Source of the DNA: Streptomyces sp. CB01201
Lineage (GTDB): Bacteria > Actinomycetota > Actinomycetes > Streptomycetales > Streptomycetaceae
DNA: 64,000 nt
Reading direction: 5' to 3'
Assembly (NCBI RefSeq): GCF_002803085.1
Contig: NZ_NNBJ01000017.1
Span: forward strand, 1 to 64,000
The notes under the pieces were generated by a model. The model was not told the DNA's origin. It did no database searches and worked only from the letters and a program-made list of their open reading frames with translations. The position numbers and the translations under genes are program-made. Shown piece after piece: positions 49,735-57,931 of the stretch. Position 1 is the stretch's first letter. Each line of letters starts with the position of its first letter.

Positions 49735-50079
49735 GGGAGGTGCTTCCTGATCGGGGTCGGGGTGATCGCGTACCTAACGCGGAAGCGCCCGCTCCGGTCA
49801 CTGGAAGATCATCGGCACGGCGGCCGGGACCGGCCCCGGGGTGCCGCGGGGCGACGGCTGTAGGGCGCATCGAGCATTGCCATCCGGGGCGGGCTCGTGC
49901 ATGCTCCGGGGAACGCCGAGTAGGTTCGGCGGCTCTGGGCAGGAGAGGAGTGTCGCCGTACCCTTGGGGGTATGGGGTTGGGAAGATGATTCCCGGACAC
50001 GACTCCGCCGCCGACTCGTTGTTGCTGCTCACCAGTCCCCGCTGTCCCTCGACTGAGGACCTCTTTCGCCGAGACACCC
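49735..50079. promoter_or_regulatory. Divergent region before the universal stress protein
   Basis: 345 nt without a supported gene. It separates two divergent genes and should hold both promoters. No operator or RNA structure could be named with confidence. Confidence 0.4.
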
Positions 50080-50601
50080 ATGGCCGGTCACGAATTCTCC
50101 GAACCCGCGGACCGCAAGCAGGTAGCCGACCCCACGTCGGACCTCCAAGCGGCGACAGAATCACGTCATTCCTGCGATCCCGCATTCCGTCACGGCGTCG
50201 TCGTCGGCTTCGACGGCTCGACGTCCAGTGAGCGCGCGCTCGCCTACGCCATCGGCATGGCCAAGCGCTCCGGCTCGGGGCTGATCATCGTCCATGTGGC
50301 CAACCGGCTCCCCACCACGGTGTGGGCGGGCTGCGAGCCGCCGGTCTTCGTAGACGTGCCCGACCACCGCACCGAGGTCCTCGGGCTCGAACTCGCCTGC
50401 GCCGACTATCTCGCCGAGGTCCCCTGGATCCTGGTGGAGCGCGGCGGCGACATCTGCCACGAACTGGAAGAAGTCGGACGCGAGTACGCGGCGGACGCCA
50501 TCGTCGTGGGCTCCACGCACGGCCTCGTCGGGCGGATCTTCGGCTCGGTCGCCGGGCGCCTCGCGCGCCGTGCACAGCGGCCCGTCGTCGTCATCCCGTA
50601 A
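50080..50601 (+). CDS. Universal stress protein
   Basis: 173 residues from ATG 50080. A single UspA domain after a ~35-residue polar lead: HGVVVGFDGSTSSERALAYA at the first strand and the ATP-binding loop VVGSTHGLVGRIFGSVAGRL with RPVVVIP at the end (G-2x-G-9x-G(S/T) pattern). Cytoplasmic, likely nucleotide-binding, induced under stress or growth arrest. It stands alone, upstream of an acetate-uptake-type gene in the same direction. Confidence 0.9.
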   Translation: MAGHEFSEPADRKQVADPTSDLQAATESRHSCDPAFRHGVVVGFDGSTSSERALAYAIGMAKRSGSGLIIVHVANRLPTTVWAGCEPPVFVDVPDHRTEVLGLELACADYLAEVPWILVERGGDICHELEEVGREYAADAIVVGSTHGLVGRIFGSVAGRLARRAQRPVVVIP

Positions 50602-50703
50602 TCGGGCGTTGTCCCGGTCGTGACCTGCTGGGGGTTTGTCTGACCCAGCGTCAACTTCGTTGCCCGGATGGGCAATCTACCCCTGCGTAGGTGGTGGATT
50701 GTG

Positions 50704-50726
50704 CCCTTGTGAAGGGTAGACAAGGG
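50704..50726. promoter_or_regulatory. Inverted repeat upstream of the SatP-like gene
   Basis: CCCTTGT (50704-50710) is mirrored by ACAAGGG (50720-50726) over a 9-nt spacer, about 42 nt before the start codon. It could be an operator or a leader hairpin; no known regulator is matched. Confidence 0.5.
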
Positions 50727-50767
50727 ACGCTGGGAAGCAGCACAAGCGCACATGAAGGGAGCCCGCC

Positions 50768-51337
50768 GTGGACAACGAAGTTCCCGCGGGAAGCACCACC
50801 TCCACGCTCGGTCACCTCGCACTCGGCCTCACCCTGCTGGCCTTCGGCATCGGCAACACCCGCGTGATCGACGGCGTGACGGTGGCCGACTCGGTCTCGA
50901 TCGCCACCTACATCGGCGGCATCGGCCTGTTCGTCCTCGGCGTCCTCGCCTTCCGCGACCAGGACGCGTTCACCGGCACCGCCTTCGCCGGCCTCGGCGC
51001 CTTCTGGTTCACCTGGGCGGTCGGCGCGGACACCAAGTTCTCGGCCAACGCGGCCGGCCTCTTCCTGGTCCTCTTCGCCCTCCTGGCGCTCAGCCTGGCG
51101 GCGGGCTCGGCCGGTGCCGGGCTGCTGCGCCAGGGCACGTACGGACTGCTCTGCCTGGCTCTGGTGCTGCTCGCCGTGGGCCAGTTCGCCACCAGTTCCT
51201 CGCTCGGCAAGGCGGCCGGCTGGGTGGCCGTGGCCGCCGGCGCCGTGGCCTGGTACGGGGCGACGGCCGCGCTCGCCAAGTGGCCGACCGCCCTGCCCCG
51301 ACGCGCTGCCGGCCGGGGAGTGACGGCCACCGGCTGA
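50768..51337 (+). CDS. GPR1/FUN34/YaaH (SatP)-family acetate/succinate uptake protein
   Basis: 189 residues from GTG 50768 with AAGGGAG before it. Six hydrophobic segments; the first (TSTLGHLALGLTLLAFGIGN) corresponds to the family's NPAPLGL region though the Asn-Pro is not preserved. FAGLGAFWFTWAVGADT is typical. The family moves acetate or succinate across the membrane. Expression may depend on the inverted repeat upstream. A hairpin separates it from convergent glmS. Confidence 0.77.
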   Translation: MDNEVPAGSTTSTLGHLALGLTLLAFGIGNTRVIDGVTVADSVSIATYIGGIGLFVLGVLAFRDQDAFTGTAFAGLGAFWFTWAVGADTKFSANAAGLFLVLFALLALSLAAGSAGAGLLRQGTYGLLCLALVLLAVGQFATSSSLGKAAGWVAVAAGAVAWYGATAALAKWPTALPRRAAGRGVTATG

Positions 51338-51379
51338 CGGCAGCCGCGGCCGGTGCCCGGGCAGCACCGGCACACACAA

Positions 51380-51415
51380 GGGCGACCCCCGCCGCGATGA
51401 CGGGGGTCGCTCTTT
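51380..51415. terminator. Bidirectional terminator (SatP-like gene / glmS)
   Basis: GCGACCCCCG pairs with CGGGGGTCGC over a 9-nt loop; the right flank is TCTTTCGTGT. It lies between convergent genes. Confidence 0.88.
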
Positions 51416-51444
51416 CGTGTGCTGTTCCGCGCGAGCCGTACCGA

Positions 51445-53262
51445 CTACTCGACGGTGACCGACTTGGCCAGGTTGCGCGGCTTGTCGATGTCCCGGCCCA
51501 TCGCCAACGCCGTGTGGTACGCGAAGAGTTGGAGCGGGATGCCCATGAGGATCGGGTCCAGCTCGTCCTCGTTCTTCGGCACGACGATGGTGTGGTCGGC
51601 CTTCTCCTGGTTCTGGTGCGCGACCGCGAGGATGCGGCCGCTGCGGGCCTTGATCTCCTCAAGGGCGGCGCGGTTCTTCTCCAGGAGGTCGTCGTTGGGG
51701 ACGATCGCGACCGTGGGCAGCGCGGGCTCGATCAGCGCGAGCGGGCCGTGCTTCAGCTCGGAGGCGGGGTAGGCCTCGGCGTGGATGTAGGAGATCTCCT
51801 TGAGCTTCAGGGAGGCCTCCAGGGCGACCGGGTAGCCGCGGACGCGCCCGATGAACATCATCGACTGGGCGCCCGCGTACTCCTGGGCCAGCTTCTCGAT
51901 CTCCGGCTCCATGGCCAGGATCTCCTCGATCTGCGCGGGCAGCTTGCGCAGGCCCTCGATGATCCGCTTGCCGTCGGCGACCGACAGGTCGCGGATCCGG
52001 CCGAGGTGCAGGGCGAGCAGCGCGAAGGCGACGACCGTGTTGGTGAAGCACTTGGTGGACACGACGCAGACCTCGGGCCCGGCGTGCACATAGGTGCCGC
52101 CGTCCGCCTCGCGGGCGATGGCCGAGCCGACGACGTTCACGACGCCGAGGACGCGGGCGCCCTTGCGCTTGAGTTCCTGCACGGCCGCGAGCACGTCGTA
52201 GGTCTCGCCGGACTGGGAGACCGCGATGTACAGGGTGTCGGGGTCCACCACCGGGTTGCGGTAGCGGAACTCGGAGGCCGGCTCGGCGTCCGCGGGGATG
52301 CGGGCCAGCTCCTCGATGAGGCCGGCGCCGATCAGGCCCGCGTGGTAGCTGGTGCCGCAGCCGAGGATCTTGATGCGGCGCACCCCGCGGGCCTCGCGGG
52401 CGTCCAGGTTCAGGCCACCGAGGTGAACGGTCGAGAACCGGTCGTCGATACGGCCGCGCAGGACGCGGTCGACGGCCTCGGCCTGCTCGCTCATCTCCTT
52501 GTGCATGTACGTGTCGTGGCCGCCCATGTCGAAGGAGGCGGCCTCCCACTCGACGGTCTCGGGGGTGGCGTTGGTCTGGGTGCCCGAGGTCGTGTACGTC
52601 CGGAAGTCGTCGGCCTTCAGGGTCGCCATCTCGCCGTCGTTGAGGGTGACGACCTGGCGGGTGTGGGCGATGAGGGCGGCCACGTCGGAGGCGACGAGCA
52701 TCTCCTTCTCGCCAATGCCGAGGATGACCGGGGAGCCGTTGCGGGCGACCACGATGCGGTCGGCGAAGTCGGCGTGCATCACGGCGATGCCGTAGGTGCC
52801 CTCGATGACCTTGAGCGCCTCGCGGACCTTCTCCTCCAGGGAGTCGGCGAGGGAGCGGGCGATCAGGTGGGTGATGACCTCGGTGTCGGTCTCGGAGGCG
52901 AAGACGACGCCCTCGGCCTCCAGCTTGGCGCGCAGGTCGGCGGCGTTGTCGACGATGCCGTTGTGGACGACGGCGACCTTGTTCTCGGGGTCCAGGTGCG
53001 GGTGCGAGTTCACGTCGGAGGGGGCGCCGTGGGTGGCCCAGCGGGTGTGGGCGATGCCCGTGGTGCCGGCGAAGCGCTTGGGGACGCGGGCCTCCAGGTC
53101 GCGGACGCGGCCCTTGGCCTTGACCATCTTCAGGGCCCCGGACTTGGGGCTGTTGACGACGACGCCCGCCGAGTCGTAACCCCGGTACTCCAGCCGCTGC
53201 AAGCCTTCCAGCAGCAGCGGAGCCACATCGCGCTTACCGATATAACCGACGATCCCGCACAT
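51445..53262 (-). CDS. glmS: Glutamine:fructose-6-phosphate aminotransferase (isomerizing)
   Basis: It makes glucosamine-6-phosphate for peptidoglycan from fructose-6-phosphate and glutamine. 605 residues, full length. The N-terminal nucleophile MCGIVGYIG (Cys2 after Met removal), RWATHGAP and HNGIVDN form the glutaminase half. Two SIS domains follow (GCGTSYHAG, VSQSGETYDVL, IGRVRGYPVALEASLKLKEI), and the end KSVTVE is canonical. The gene lies 83 nt after a small unknown gene on the same strand. That gene is preceded by a hairpin and a DasR site, so GlcNAc-responsive expression is likely. Streptomycetes often carry a second glmS; this is the copy near adpA. Confidence 0.96.
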   Translation of the reverse strand: MCGIVGYIGKRDVAPLLLEGLQRLEYRGYDSAGVVVNSPKSGALKMVKAKGRVRDLEARVPKRFAGTTGIAHTRWATHGAPSDVNSHPHLDPENKVAVVHNGIVDNAADLRAKLEAEGVVFASETDTEVITHLIARSLADSLEEKVREALKVIEGTYGIAVMHADFADRIVVARNGSPVILGIGEKEMLVASDVAALIAHTRQVVTLNDGEMATLKADDFRTYTTSGTQTNATPETVEWEAASFDMGGHDTYMHKEMSEQAEAVDRVLRGRIDDRFSTVHLGGLNLDAREARGVRRIKILGCGTSYHAGLIGAGLIEELARIPADAEPASEFRYRNPVVDPDTLYIAVSQSGETYDVLAAVQELKRKGARVLGVVNVVGSAIAREADGGTYVHAGPEVCVVSTKCFTNTVVAFALLALHLGRIRDLSVADGKRIIEGLRKLPAQIEEILAMEPEIEKLAQEYAGAQSMMFIGRVRGYPVALEASLKLKEISYIHAEAYPASELKHGPLALIEPALPTVAIVPNDDLLEKNRAALEEIKARSGRILAVAHQNQEKADHTIVVPKNEDELDPILMGIPLQLFAYHTALAMGRDIDKPRNLAKSVTVE

Positions 53263-53345
53263 GAAGTCTCTTCCCCTCCATCGACGTACAAAGGTCCTGC
53301 GTGCCGCTCGGCCGGGCCGGCGGCGCTCGGTCGTGCTCGGCCTGC

Positions 53346-53627
53346 TCAGCCGTAGACGATGCGGCGCAGCTGCCGGAGCGACAGCTCCGGTGGCGCCACG
53401 GCGCGGTGCGGCAGCTCGGCCGCGATCCGCTCGAAGATCTCCGCGTTGACGGCCCCACCGGACTGCAACTCACGGTGGCGCCGACGGACGAACTCCTCGT
53501 ACGTCTCGTCGAAGTACGCCAGCACCTCAAGCACCACCCGGGCGGCCTCACCGCGCTGGAGCGCGGTGCTGCGCACCAGATGGTCTACGAGGTCGTCATG
53601 GGACGACGGGTTGCGGCGTTCGAGCAC
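53346..53627 (-). CDS. Conserved 93-residue protein upstream of glmS
   Basis: A small, charged, mostly helical protein (HDDLVDHLVRSTALQRGEAA, VVLEVLAYFDETYEEFVRRR, HRAVAPPELSLRQLRRIVYG) with no membrane segment or enzyme motif. GTG 53627 is the only fitting start and its ribosome site is weak. The gene is first in a probable operon with glmS and second in distance from a DasR operator. Function unknown; a regulator or partner of GlmS is a guess from position. Confidence 0.68.
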   Translation of the reverse strand: MLERRNPSSHDDLVDHLVRSTALQRGEAARVVLEVLAYFDETYEEFVRRRHRELQSGGAVNAEIFERIAAELPHRAVAPPELSLRQLRRIVYG

Positions 53628-53661
53628 TCGTCGATATTGCGGGCTGTCGGAGCCCTACGCA

Positions 53662-53691
53662 AGAATCCTGCCCGATTCCGGGCAGGATTCT
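53662..53691. terminator. Perfect 13-bp hairpin between the DasR site and the small gene
   Basis: AGAATCCTGCCCG (53662-53674) pairs perfectly with 53679-53691 around the tetranucleotide ATTC. No T run follows on the minus strand. It could end the DUF4429 transcript, but it lies after the DasR site in the leader direction, so an attenuator or RNA-stability element for the small gene and glmS is also possible. Confidence 0.65.
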
Positions 53692-53703
53692 CATGATCAT
53701 GCT

Positions 53704-53719
53704 TCTGGTCTGGACCAGA
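53704..53719. promoter_or_regulatory. DasR operator (dre) of the small gene-glmS operon
   Basis: TCTGGTCTGGACCAGA has perfect 7-bp arms (TCTGGTC/GACCAGA) and matches the dre consensus ACTGGTCTAGACCAGT at 13 of 16 positions. It lies about 80 nt upstream of the small gene that precedes glmS. Confidence 0.8.
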
Positions 53720-53736
53720 TCGGGTGCGGCTCGGCC

Positions 53737-54648
53737 TCAGAGCCGCTTCAGGACCGCTTGCTTGGCCGCGGCGAACTCCTCGTCCGTCAGAACACCGCCG
53801 CGGTGCAGTTCGCCCAGCTCCCGCAGCCGGCGGAGCAGCACGTCGTGGTCCTCGGCCGCGGGTGCTGCGGGAGCCGCGGGTGCGGACTCCAGGGCCTTGG
53901 GTGCGGACTCCAGGGCCCTGGGCGCGGCGGCGAGCTCGCGTGCCGGGGCGTGCGGATGCGGCAGGCGCGCCACGACCGCCGAGGCGAGCAGCGCCATCAG
54001 CGGGTCCTTCTTGAAGCCGTTCAGCTCCACGGCCATCGGATCGTGCGCCGGGCTGAGGCGCGGGGCGTGCGGTGTGGTGACGAAGCGCAGATAGCCGTCG
54101 CTCAGGCCGCGGGCCGGCTGCCAGACCACGTCGGTCAGATCGTCGAGGGGCAGTGAGACCGGTCCGGCCGCGGTCTTCTTGTCGTCGGTGTGCCAGGTCC
54201 ATTCCAGCCGGACCGTGCGGCCGTCGAAGGTGACCGTGCCGTCCCCGGCGCCCACCGTCATCGGCAGCGCGGGCCCCGGCAGGAGGTAGGCGTCCACCGG
54301 CCCGTCCGGCACCTCGTCGAGCAGCAGCGCGTTGCGTATCTCGTCGACCAGGTATTCGGCCACCCCGGCGGTCCGGGTCTCCACCGCGAGTACGTACGGG
54401 TCCGAGCCGTCCGGCAGCTTGCCGCCGGTGACCTGGAGCAGCGGATCGGCCCCGTCCCGCAGCCGCAGCCTGAGCCGCCCGCTCTTGCGCCCCGCCTCGT
54501 ACGCGATGCCCGCCACCGCCCGCAGCGGCACCGCGACCTCCCCCAGCGTCCTGCGGAGCAGGCCGACCGACTTGTCGCTGCCCGGCACGATCCGCAGCGT
54601 GTCGCCGTCGAACGCCCAGGTGCCGTCCTTCTGGATGATTTCCGCCAT
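53737..54648 (-). CDS. DUF4429 protein with C-terminal SHOCT motif
   Basis: 303 residues from ATG 54648. Two repeats of a beta-rich DUF4429-type unit (MAEIIQKDGTWAFDGDTLRI... and MTVGAGDGTVTFDGRTVRLE...) each start with an 'x-FDG-T-RI' strand and resemble PH-like bridging domains. An Ala/Pro/Glu linker with repeated ALESAP units comes next. The end (LRRLRELGELHRGGVLTDEE FAAAKQ) is a SHOCT short helical motif. Cytoplasmic; function unknown. The dre and hairpin lie between it and the next gene. Confidence 0.82.
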   Translation of the reverse strand: MAEIIQKDGTWAFDGDTLRIVPGSDKSVGLLRRTLGEVAVPLRAVAGIAYEAGRKSGRLRLRLRDGADPLLQVTGGKLPDGSDPYVLAVETRTAGVAEYLVDEIRNALLLDEVPDGPVDAYLLPGPALPMTVGAGDGTVTFDGRTVRLEWTWHTDDKKTAAGPVSLPLDDLTDVVWQPARGLSDGYLRFVTTPHAPRLSPAHDPMAVELNGFKKDPLMALLASAVVARLPHPHAPARELAAAPRALESAPKALESAPAAPAAPAAEDHDVLLRRLRELGELHRGGVLTDEEFAAAKQAVLKRL

Positions 54649-54809
54649 GGAGGGATTGTTCCACCGGCAACTGGGGCCATGATCGACCTACTTGAGTCCC
54701 ACCGCCGCACCGGCCGCCGTCTTGACCCCGGCTGGGTCCGCGGGTCCCATGGGAAGTGTTCGGTTGCTCAGCCCCCACAGTTGCGCGACCCCTTGGAAGG
54801 GAACCGCTT

Positions 54810-56402
54810 GTGAGACATGGTCAGCGCAGGACATTCGCCCGGCTCCTCGGCTCGCTCGTCCTGGTGGCGGGTGCCGGGCTCGCCAGTGTCGGGGCGTCGG
54901 CGGCCCCCGCCGCGGCGGGCACCCCCCGCCCGCTGGGCCAGATCGTGCCCGCCCCCGCCTCCGTCTCGCCCGGCGGCACGCCGTACACGATCGCCTCCGG
55001 CACCAGGATCAGGGTGGCCGGGGGCTCCGCCGAGGCCCAGCGCATCGGCGACTACCTGGCGGGCGTGCTCCGCCCCTCCACCGGCTACGCCCTGCCGGTG
55101 ACCTCGGCCGGGGGCAACGACGGCATCCGGCTGCTGCTCGGCGCCCACGACGACGGCCTCGGCGACGAGGGCTACCGGCTCACCTCGGCCCGCGGCTCGG
55201 TCACCATCGCCGCCAACGAACCGGCCGGGCTCTTCCACGGCGTGCAGACCCTGCGGCAACTGCTGCCGGCCAACGTCGAGAAGAAGACCAGGCAGACCGG
55301 CCCCTGGCAGATCGCGGGCGGCACGATCACCGACTCCCCGCGCTATGCCTACCGGGGCGCGATGATCGATGTCTCGCGGCACTTCTTCACCGTCGACCAG
55401 GTCAAGCGGTACGTCGACCAGTTGGCCCTCTACAAGATCAACGAGCTGCATCTGCACCTCAGCGACGACCAGGGCTGGCGCATCGCCATCGACTCCTGGC
55501 CGAGGCTCGCCACCTACGGCGGCCAGACCCAGGTCGGCGGCGGCAAGGGCGGTTACTACACCAAGGCCGACTACCGGGCGATCCTCGCCTACGCCTCCTC
55601 GCGCTACATGGAGGTCGTGCCCGAGATCGACACCCCGGGACACAGCAACGCGGCGCTGGCCTCGTACGCCGAGCTGAACTGCAACGGCGTCGCGCCGCCG
55701 CTGTACACGGGCACCAGGGTCGGGTTCAGCTCGCTGTGCGTGCCCAAGGACGTGACGTACAAGTTCTTCGACGACGTGGTGCGCGAGGTCGCCGCCCTGA
55801 CCCCGGGACGGTACGTCCACATCGGCGGGGACGAGGCGGAATCCACCTCGAAGCAGGACTACGCCACCTTCATGGACAAGGCGCAGCCGGTCGTCGGCAA
55901 GTACGGCAAGACCGTGATGGCCTGGCACCAGATCACCGAGGCCACCCCGGTGGAGGGCGCCGTCGCCCAGTACTGGGGCACGCTCGGCAACGAGCCGGAG
56001 GTCGCGGCCGCGGCCCAGGCCGGCACCCGGCTCGTGATGTCACCGGCGAACCGCGCCTACCTCGACATGAAGTACGACGCGAAGTCCCCGCTCGGCACCA
56101 ACTGGGCCGGGTACGTCGAGGTCGACAAGTCCTATTCCTGGGACCCGGACACCTTCGTCAAGGGCGTGCCCGCCGAGGCCGTGCTCGGGGTGGAGGCCCC
56201 GATCTGGTCGGAGACGCTCAGCAACAGCGCGCAGATCGAGTACATGGCGTTCCCGAGGCTCCAGGGGATCGCCGAGATCGGCTGGTCGCCGCAGTCCACG
56301 CACGACTGGGCGACGTACAAGGTGCGGCTCGCCCAGCAGGGCCCGCGCATGACCGCGCTCGGCATCGACTTCTACCGCTCGCCGGTGGTGCCCTGGGTGT
56401 GA
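54810..56402 (+). CDS. Secreted GH20 beta-N-acetylhexosaminidase
   Basis: It releases GlcNAc from chitobiose and other beta-hexosaminides. GTG 54810 has GGAAGG 9 nt before it. 530 residues: signal peptide (RTFARLLGSLVLVAGAGL...AAAAG), GH20b domain (about 40-165), and GH20 catalytic barrel with the Asp-Glu pair in YVHIGGDEAEST, LHLHLSDDQGWRIAIDSWP, EVVPEIDTPGHSNAAL and the C-terminal IWSETLSNSAQIEYMAFPRL. Together with the chitinases and LPMO it completes chitin breakdown to GlcNAc. No DasR-like site is seen close upstream. Confidence 0.95.
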   Translation: MRHGQRRTFARLLGSLVLVAGAGLASVGASAAPAAAGTPRPLGQIVPAPASVSPGGTPYTIASGTRIRVAGGSAEAQRIGDYLAGVLRPSTGYALPVTSAGGNDGIRLLLGAHDDGLGDEGYRLTSARGSVTIAANEPAGLFHGVQTLRQLLPANVEKKTRQTGPWQIAGGTITDSPRYAYRGAMIDVSRHFFTVDQVKRYVDQLALYKINELHLHLSDDQGWRIAIDSWPRLATYGGQTQVGGGKGGYYTKADYRAILAYASSRYMEVVPEIDTPGHSNAALASYAELNCNGVAPPLYTGTRVGFSSLCVPKDVTYKFFDDVVREVAALTPGRYVHIGGDEAESTSKQDYATFMDKAQPVVGKYGKTVMAWHQITEATPVEGAVAQYWGTLGNEPEVAAAAQAGTRLVMSPANRAYLDMKYDAKSPLGTNWAGYVEVDKSYSWDPDTFVKGVPAEAVLGVEAPIWSETLSNSAQIEYMAFPRLQGIAEIGWSPQSTHDWATYKVRLAQQGPRMTALGIDFYRSPVVPWV

Positions 56403-56430
56403 TCCCTCGATCCGAGGTCCGCTGTACGAG

Positions 56431-56469
56431 GACGGTGCCGAGGCCGTGGAAAGGGGCCCCGGCACCGTC
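56431..56469. terminator. Bidirectional terminator (hexosaminidase / desE)
   Basis: GACGGTGCCG (56431-56440) pairs with CGGCACCGTC (56460-56469). Only 70 nt separate the two convergent genes. Confidence 0.85.
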
Positions 56470-56472
56470 GTG

Positions 56473-57516
56473 TCACGCGACCTTCCTGGCCTTCTCGATC
56501 GTCTCGGCGAGGGCGTCGACGATGGGGGCCACGCGCGCGTAGGAGTAGATCGGCTCGGTCAGGCGCGGCACGACCTGGTGGGCCTTGACCGCGGGCAGCT
56601 GCCCCCAGGTCGGCTTGTTGCCGAGGTCGGCGGGCTGGAGGGTGCCGGTGCGGTTGTCCATGAGGATCACGTCGGCCGGGTACTTGCCGACGTTCTCCCA
56701 GCTGAGCGACTCGAAGAAGCCCTGCGAGTCGACCTTCGGGGTGACGAACTCGACGCCCAGCTCCTGGAAGTAGCGGGTGTCGCAGCTGCGCTTGGCCTCG
56801 GACACGTAGAACAGGTCGGGGCTCGCGGAGCCGAGCAGCACCCGGATCCCGGGGTTGGCCTTGGCCGCCGCGCGCAGGCGGGCGGAGGCCTTCTCGAAGG
56901 CGGCCTTCGCGTCGGTGAACTTCTTCGCGTTCAGGTCCGCGCCGAGGGACTTGGCGAGGTCGGCCCGGCGCTGGAGGGCCGTGGTCATGCTCTGGTCGGC
57001 CGCCCACAGGGCGACGCTCGGCGCCAGCTTGAGGATCTTGTCCTTGCTGTTGTCGGGCACGTACCAGAGGACGTCCTTCTGCCACATGTCCGTGATCAGC
57101 ACGTCGGGCGCCAGGGCCGCGTACTTCTCGACGCTGAACTCGCCGTAGACGTTGCCGATGATCTCGACCTTGCTGATGTCGAGGTCGCCGGCCTGGACGT
57201 CGGGCTTGCCGTCCTTGGTCTTCGTCGGCCCGAAGACGCCCTTGACCTGGATCCCGTAGTCGAACAGGGCGGCCGCGGTGCCGGTGTAGGCCACGATGTT
57301 CTTCGGCGTGGACTTGGTCTCGGCGGTCTTGCCGCGGTCGTCCTTGAACGACCAGGGCCCGGACGCGCCGGCTCCCGTGCCGCCATCCGCCGCCCCGCTC
57401 TTCTGGTCGCCGCCGCCCCCGCAGGCGGCCAGCGCGACACCGGCACCGATCGCACCGCCCATGGCCAGCAGGCCGCGACGGGTGGGCAGGGAGGCTCGGG
57501 CTCGGGAGAGGGGCAT
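56473..57516 (-). CDS. desE: Ferric-desferrioxamine-binding lipoprotein (DesE)
   Basis: 347 residues from ATG 57516. A Tat-type lipoprotein signal (TRRGLLAMGGAIGAG...LAACGG) leads to a periplasmic siderophore-binding fold: SWSFKDDRGKT-like SGPWSFKDDRGKTAETKS, NIVAYTGTAAALFDYGIQV, GVFGPTKTKDGKPDVQAGDL, FFESLSWENVGKYPADVI, TLQPADLGNKPTWGQLPAVK. These blocks match the DesE receptor I recall from S. coelicolor (SCO2780). It captures iron-loaded hydroxamate siderophores. An iron box precedes it. Its usual biosynthetic neighbours desABCD are missing here. Confidence 0.9.
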   Translation of the reverse strand: MPLSRARASLPTRRGLLAMGGAIGAGVALAACGGGGDQKSGAADGGTGAGASGPWSFKDDRGKTAETKSTPKNIVAYTGTAAALFDYGIQVKGVFGPTKTKDGKPDVQAGDLDISKVEIIGNVYGEFSVEKYAALAPDVLITDMWQKDVLWYVPDNSKDKILKLAPSVALWAADQSMTTALQRRADLAKSLGADLNAKKFTDAKAAFEKASARLRAAAKANPGIRVLLGSASPDLFYVSEAKRSCDTRYFQELGVEFVTPKVDSQGFFESLSWENVGKYPADVILMDNRTGTLQPADLGNKPTWGQLPAVKAHQVVPRLTEPIYSYARVAPIVDALAETIEKARKVA

Positions 57517-57568
57517 ACGGGGTCCGCTTTCGTACGTACGGGCCGGGAATCGGCCACTGGCTGGATGC

Positions 57569-57587
57569 GTAGGTAAGCCTACCCTTA
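57569..57587. promoter_or_regulatory. Iron box (DmdR/IdeR operator) upstream of desE
   Basis: Read on the minus strand, TAAGGGTAGGCTTACCTAC matches the iron-box consensus TTAGGTTAGGCTAACCTAA at 15 of 19 positions. It lies about 55 nt before the desE start, so repression by DmdR1 under iron sufficiency is expected. Confidence 0.82.
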
Positions 57588-57599
57588 GCTTCGACGCCG

Positions 57600-57925
57600 G
57601 CTCGGCCCTCCCTCCTTCGGCCCCTCCCCGCCCCCTCCCGGCTGTGCCACATTGCGGCTCCGCCGCGTGGCTCCGGGGGTGGGGTGCGAGCGGGTGGGCT
57701 TCCGGGGCTGCGCCCCGGGCCCCCTGCTTCCGACTGCGGACCGTGGGGGCCGTTCGCGCAGTTCCCCGCGCCCCTGACCCCGTACTCGTCCGTCCACCGT
57801 GCGTGGCTGGTCGCGCAGTTCCCCGCGCCCCTGGCAGTGCCGGTGGCATGGGCATCCTCAGCCCGTCCGGCGATTGAGGACGAGCGCCGTTCAGGCGCGA
57901 ACGGGGGTGCAGGGGGCGGAGCCTC
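57600..57925 (-). repeat. Composite intergenic repeat, copy 5 (C-BB-A, inverted)
   Basis: C (about 57605-57720), two B units (TTCGCGCAGTTCCCCGCGCC at about 57751 and a partner at about 57810) and A (about 57856-57910) are in the same order and orientation as copy 4. It fills the gap between the desE promoter and the 3' end of the GNAT gene. Confidence 0.85.
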
Positions 57926-57931
57926 GGCGGG

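Noticed and set aside
4962..57925. Insertion sequences or MITEs as the origin of the A/B/C repeats
   Set aside because: No transposase frame, terminal inverted repeats or target-site duplications could be seen; they are listed as repeats only.
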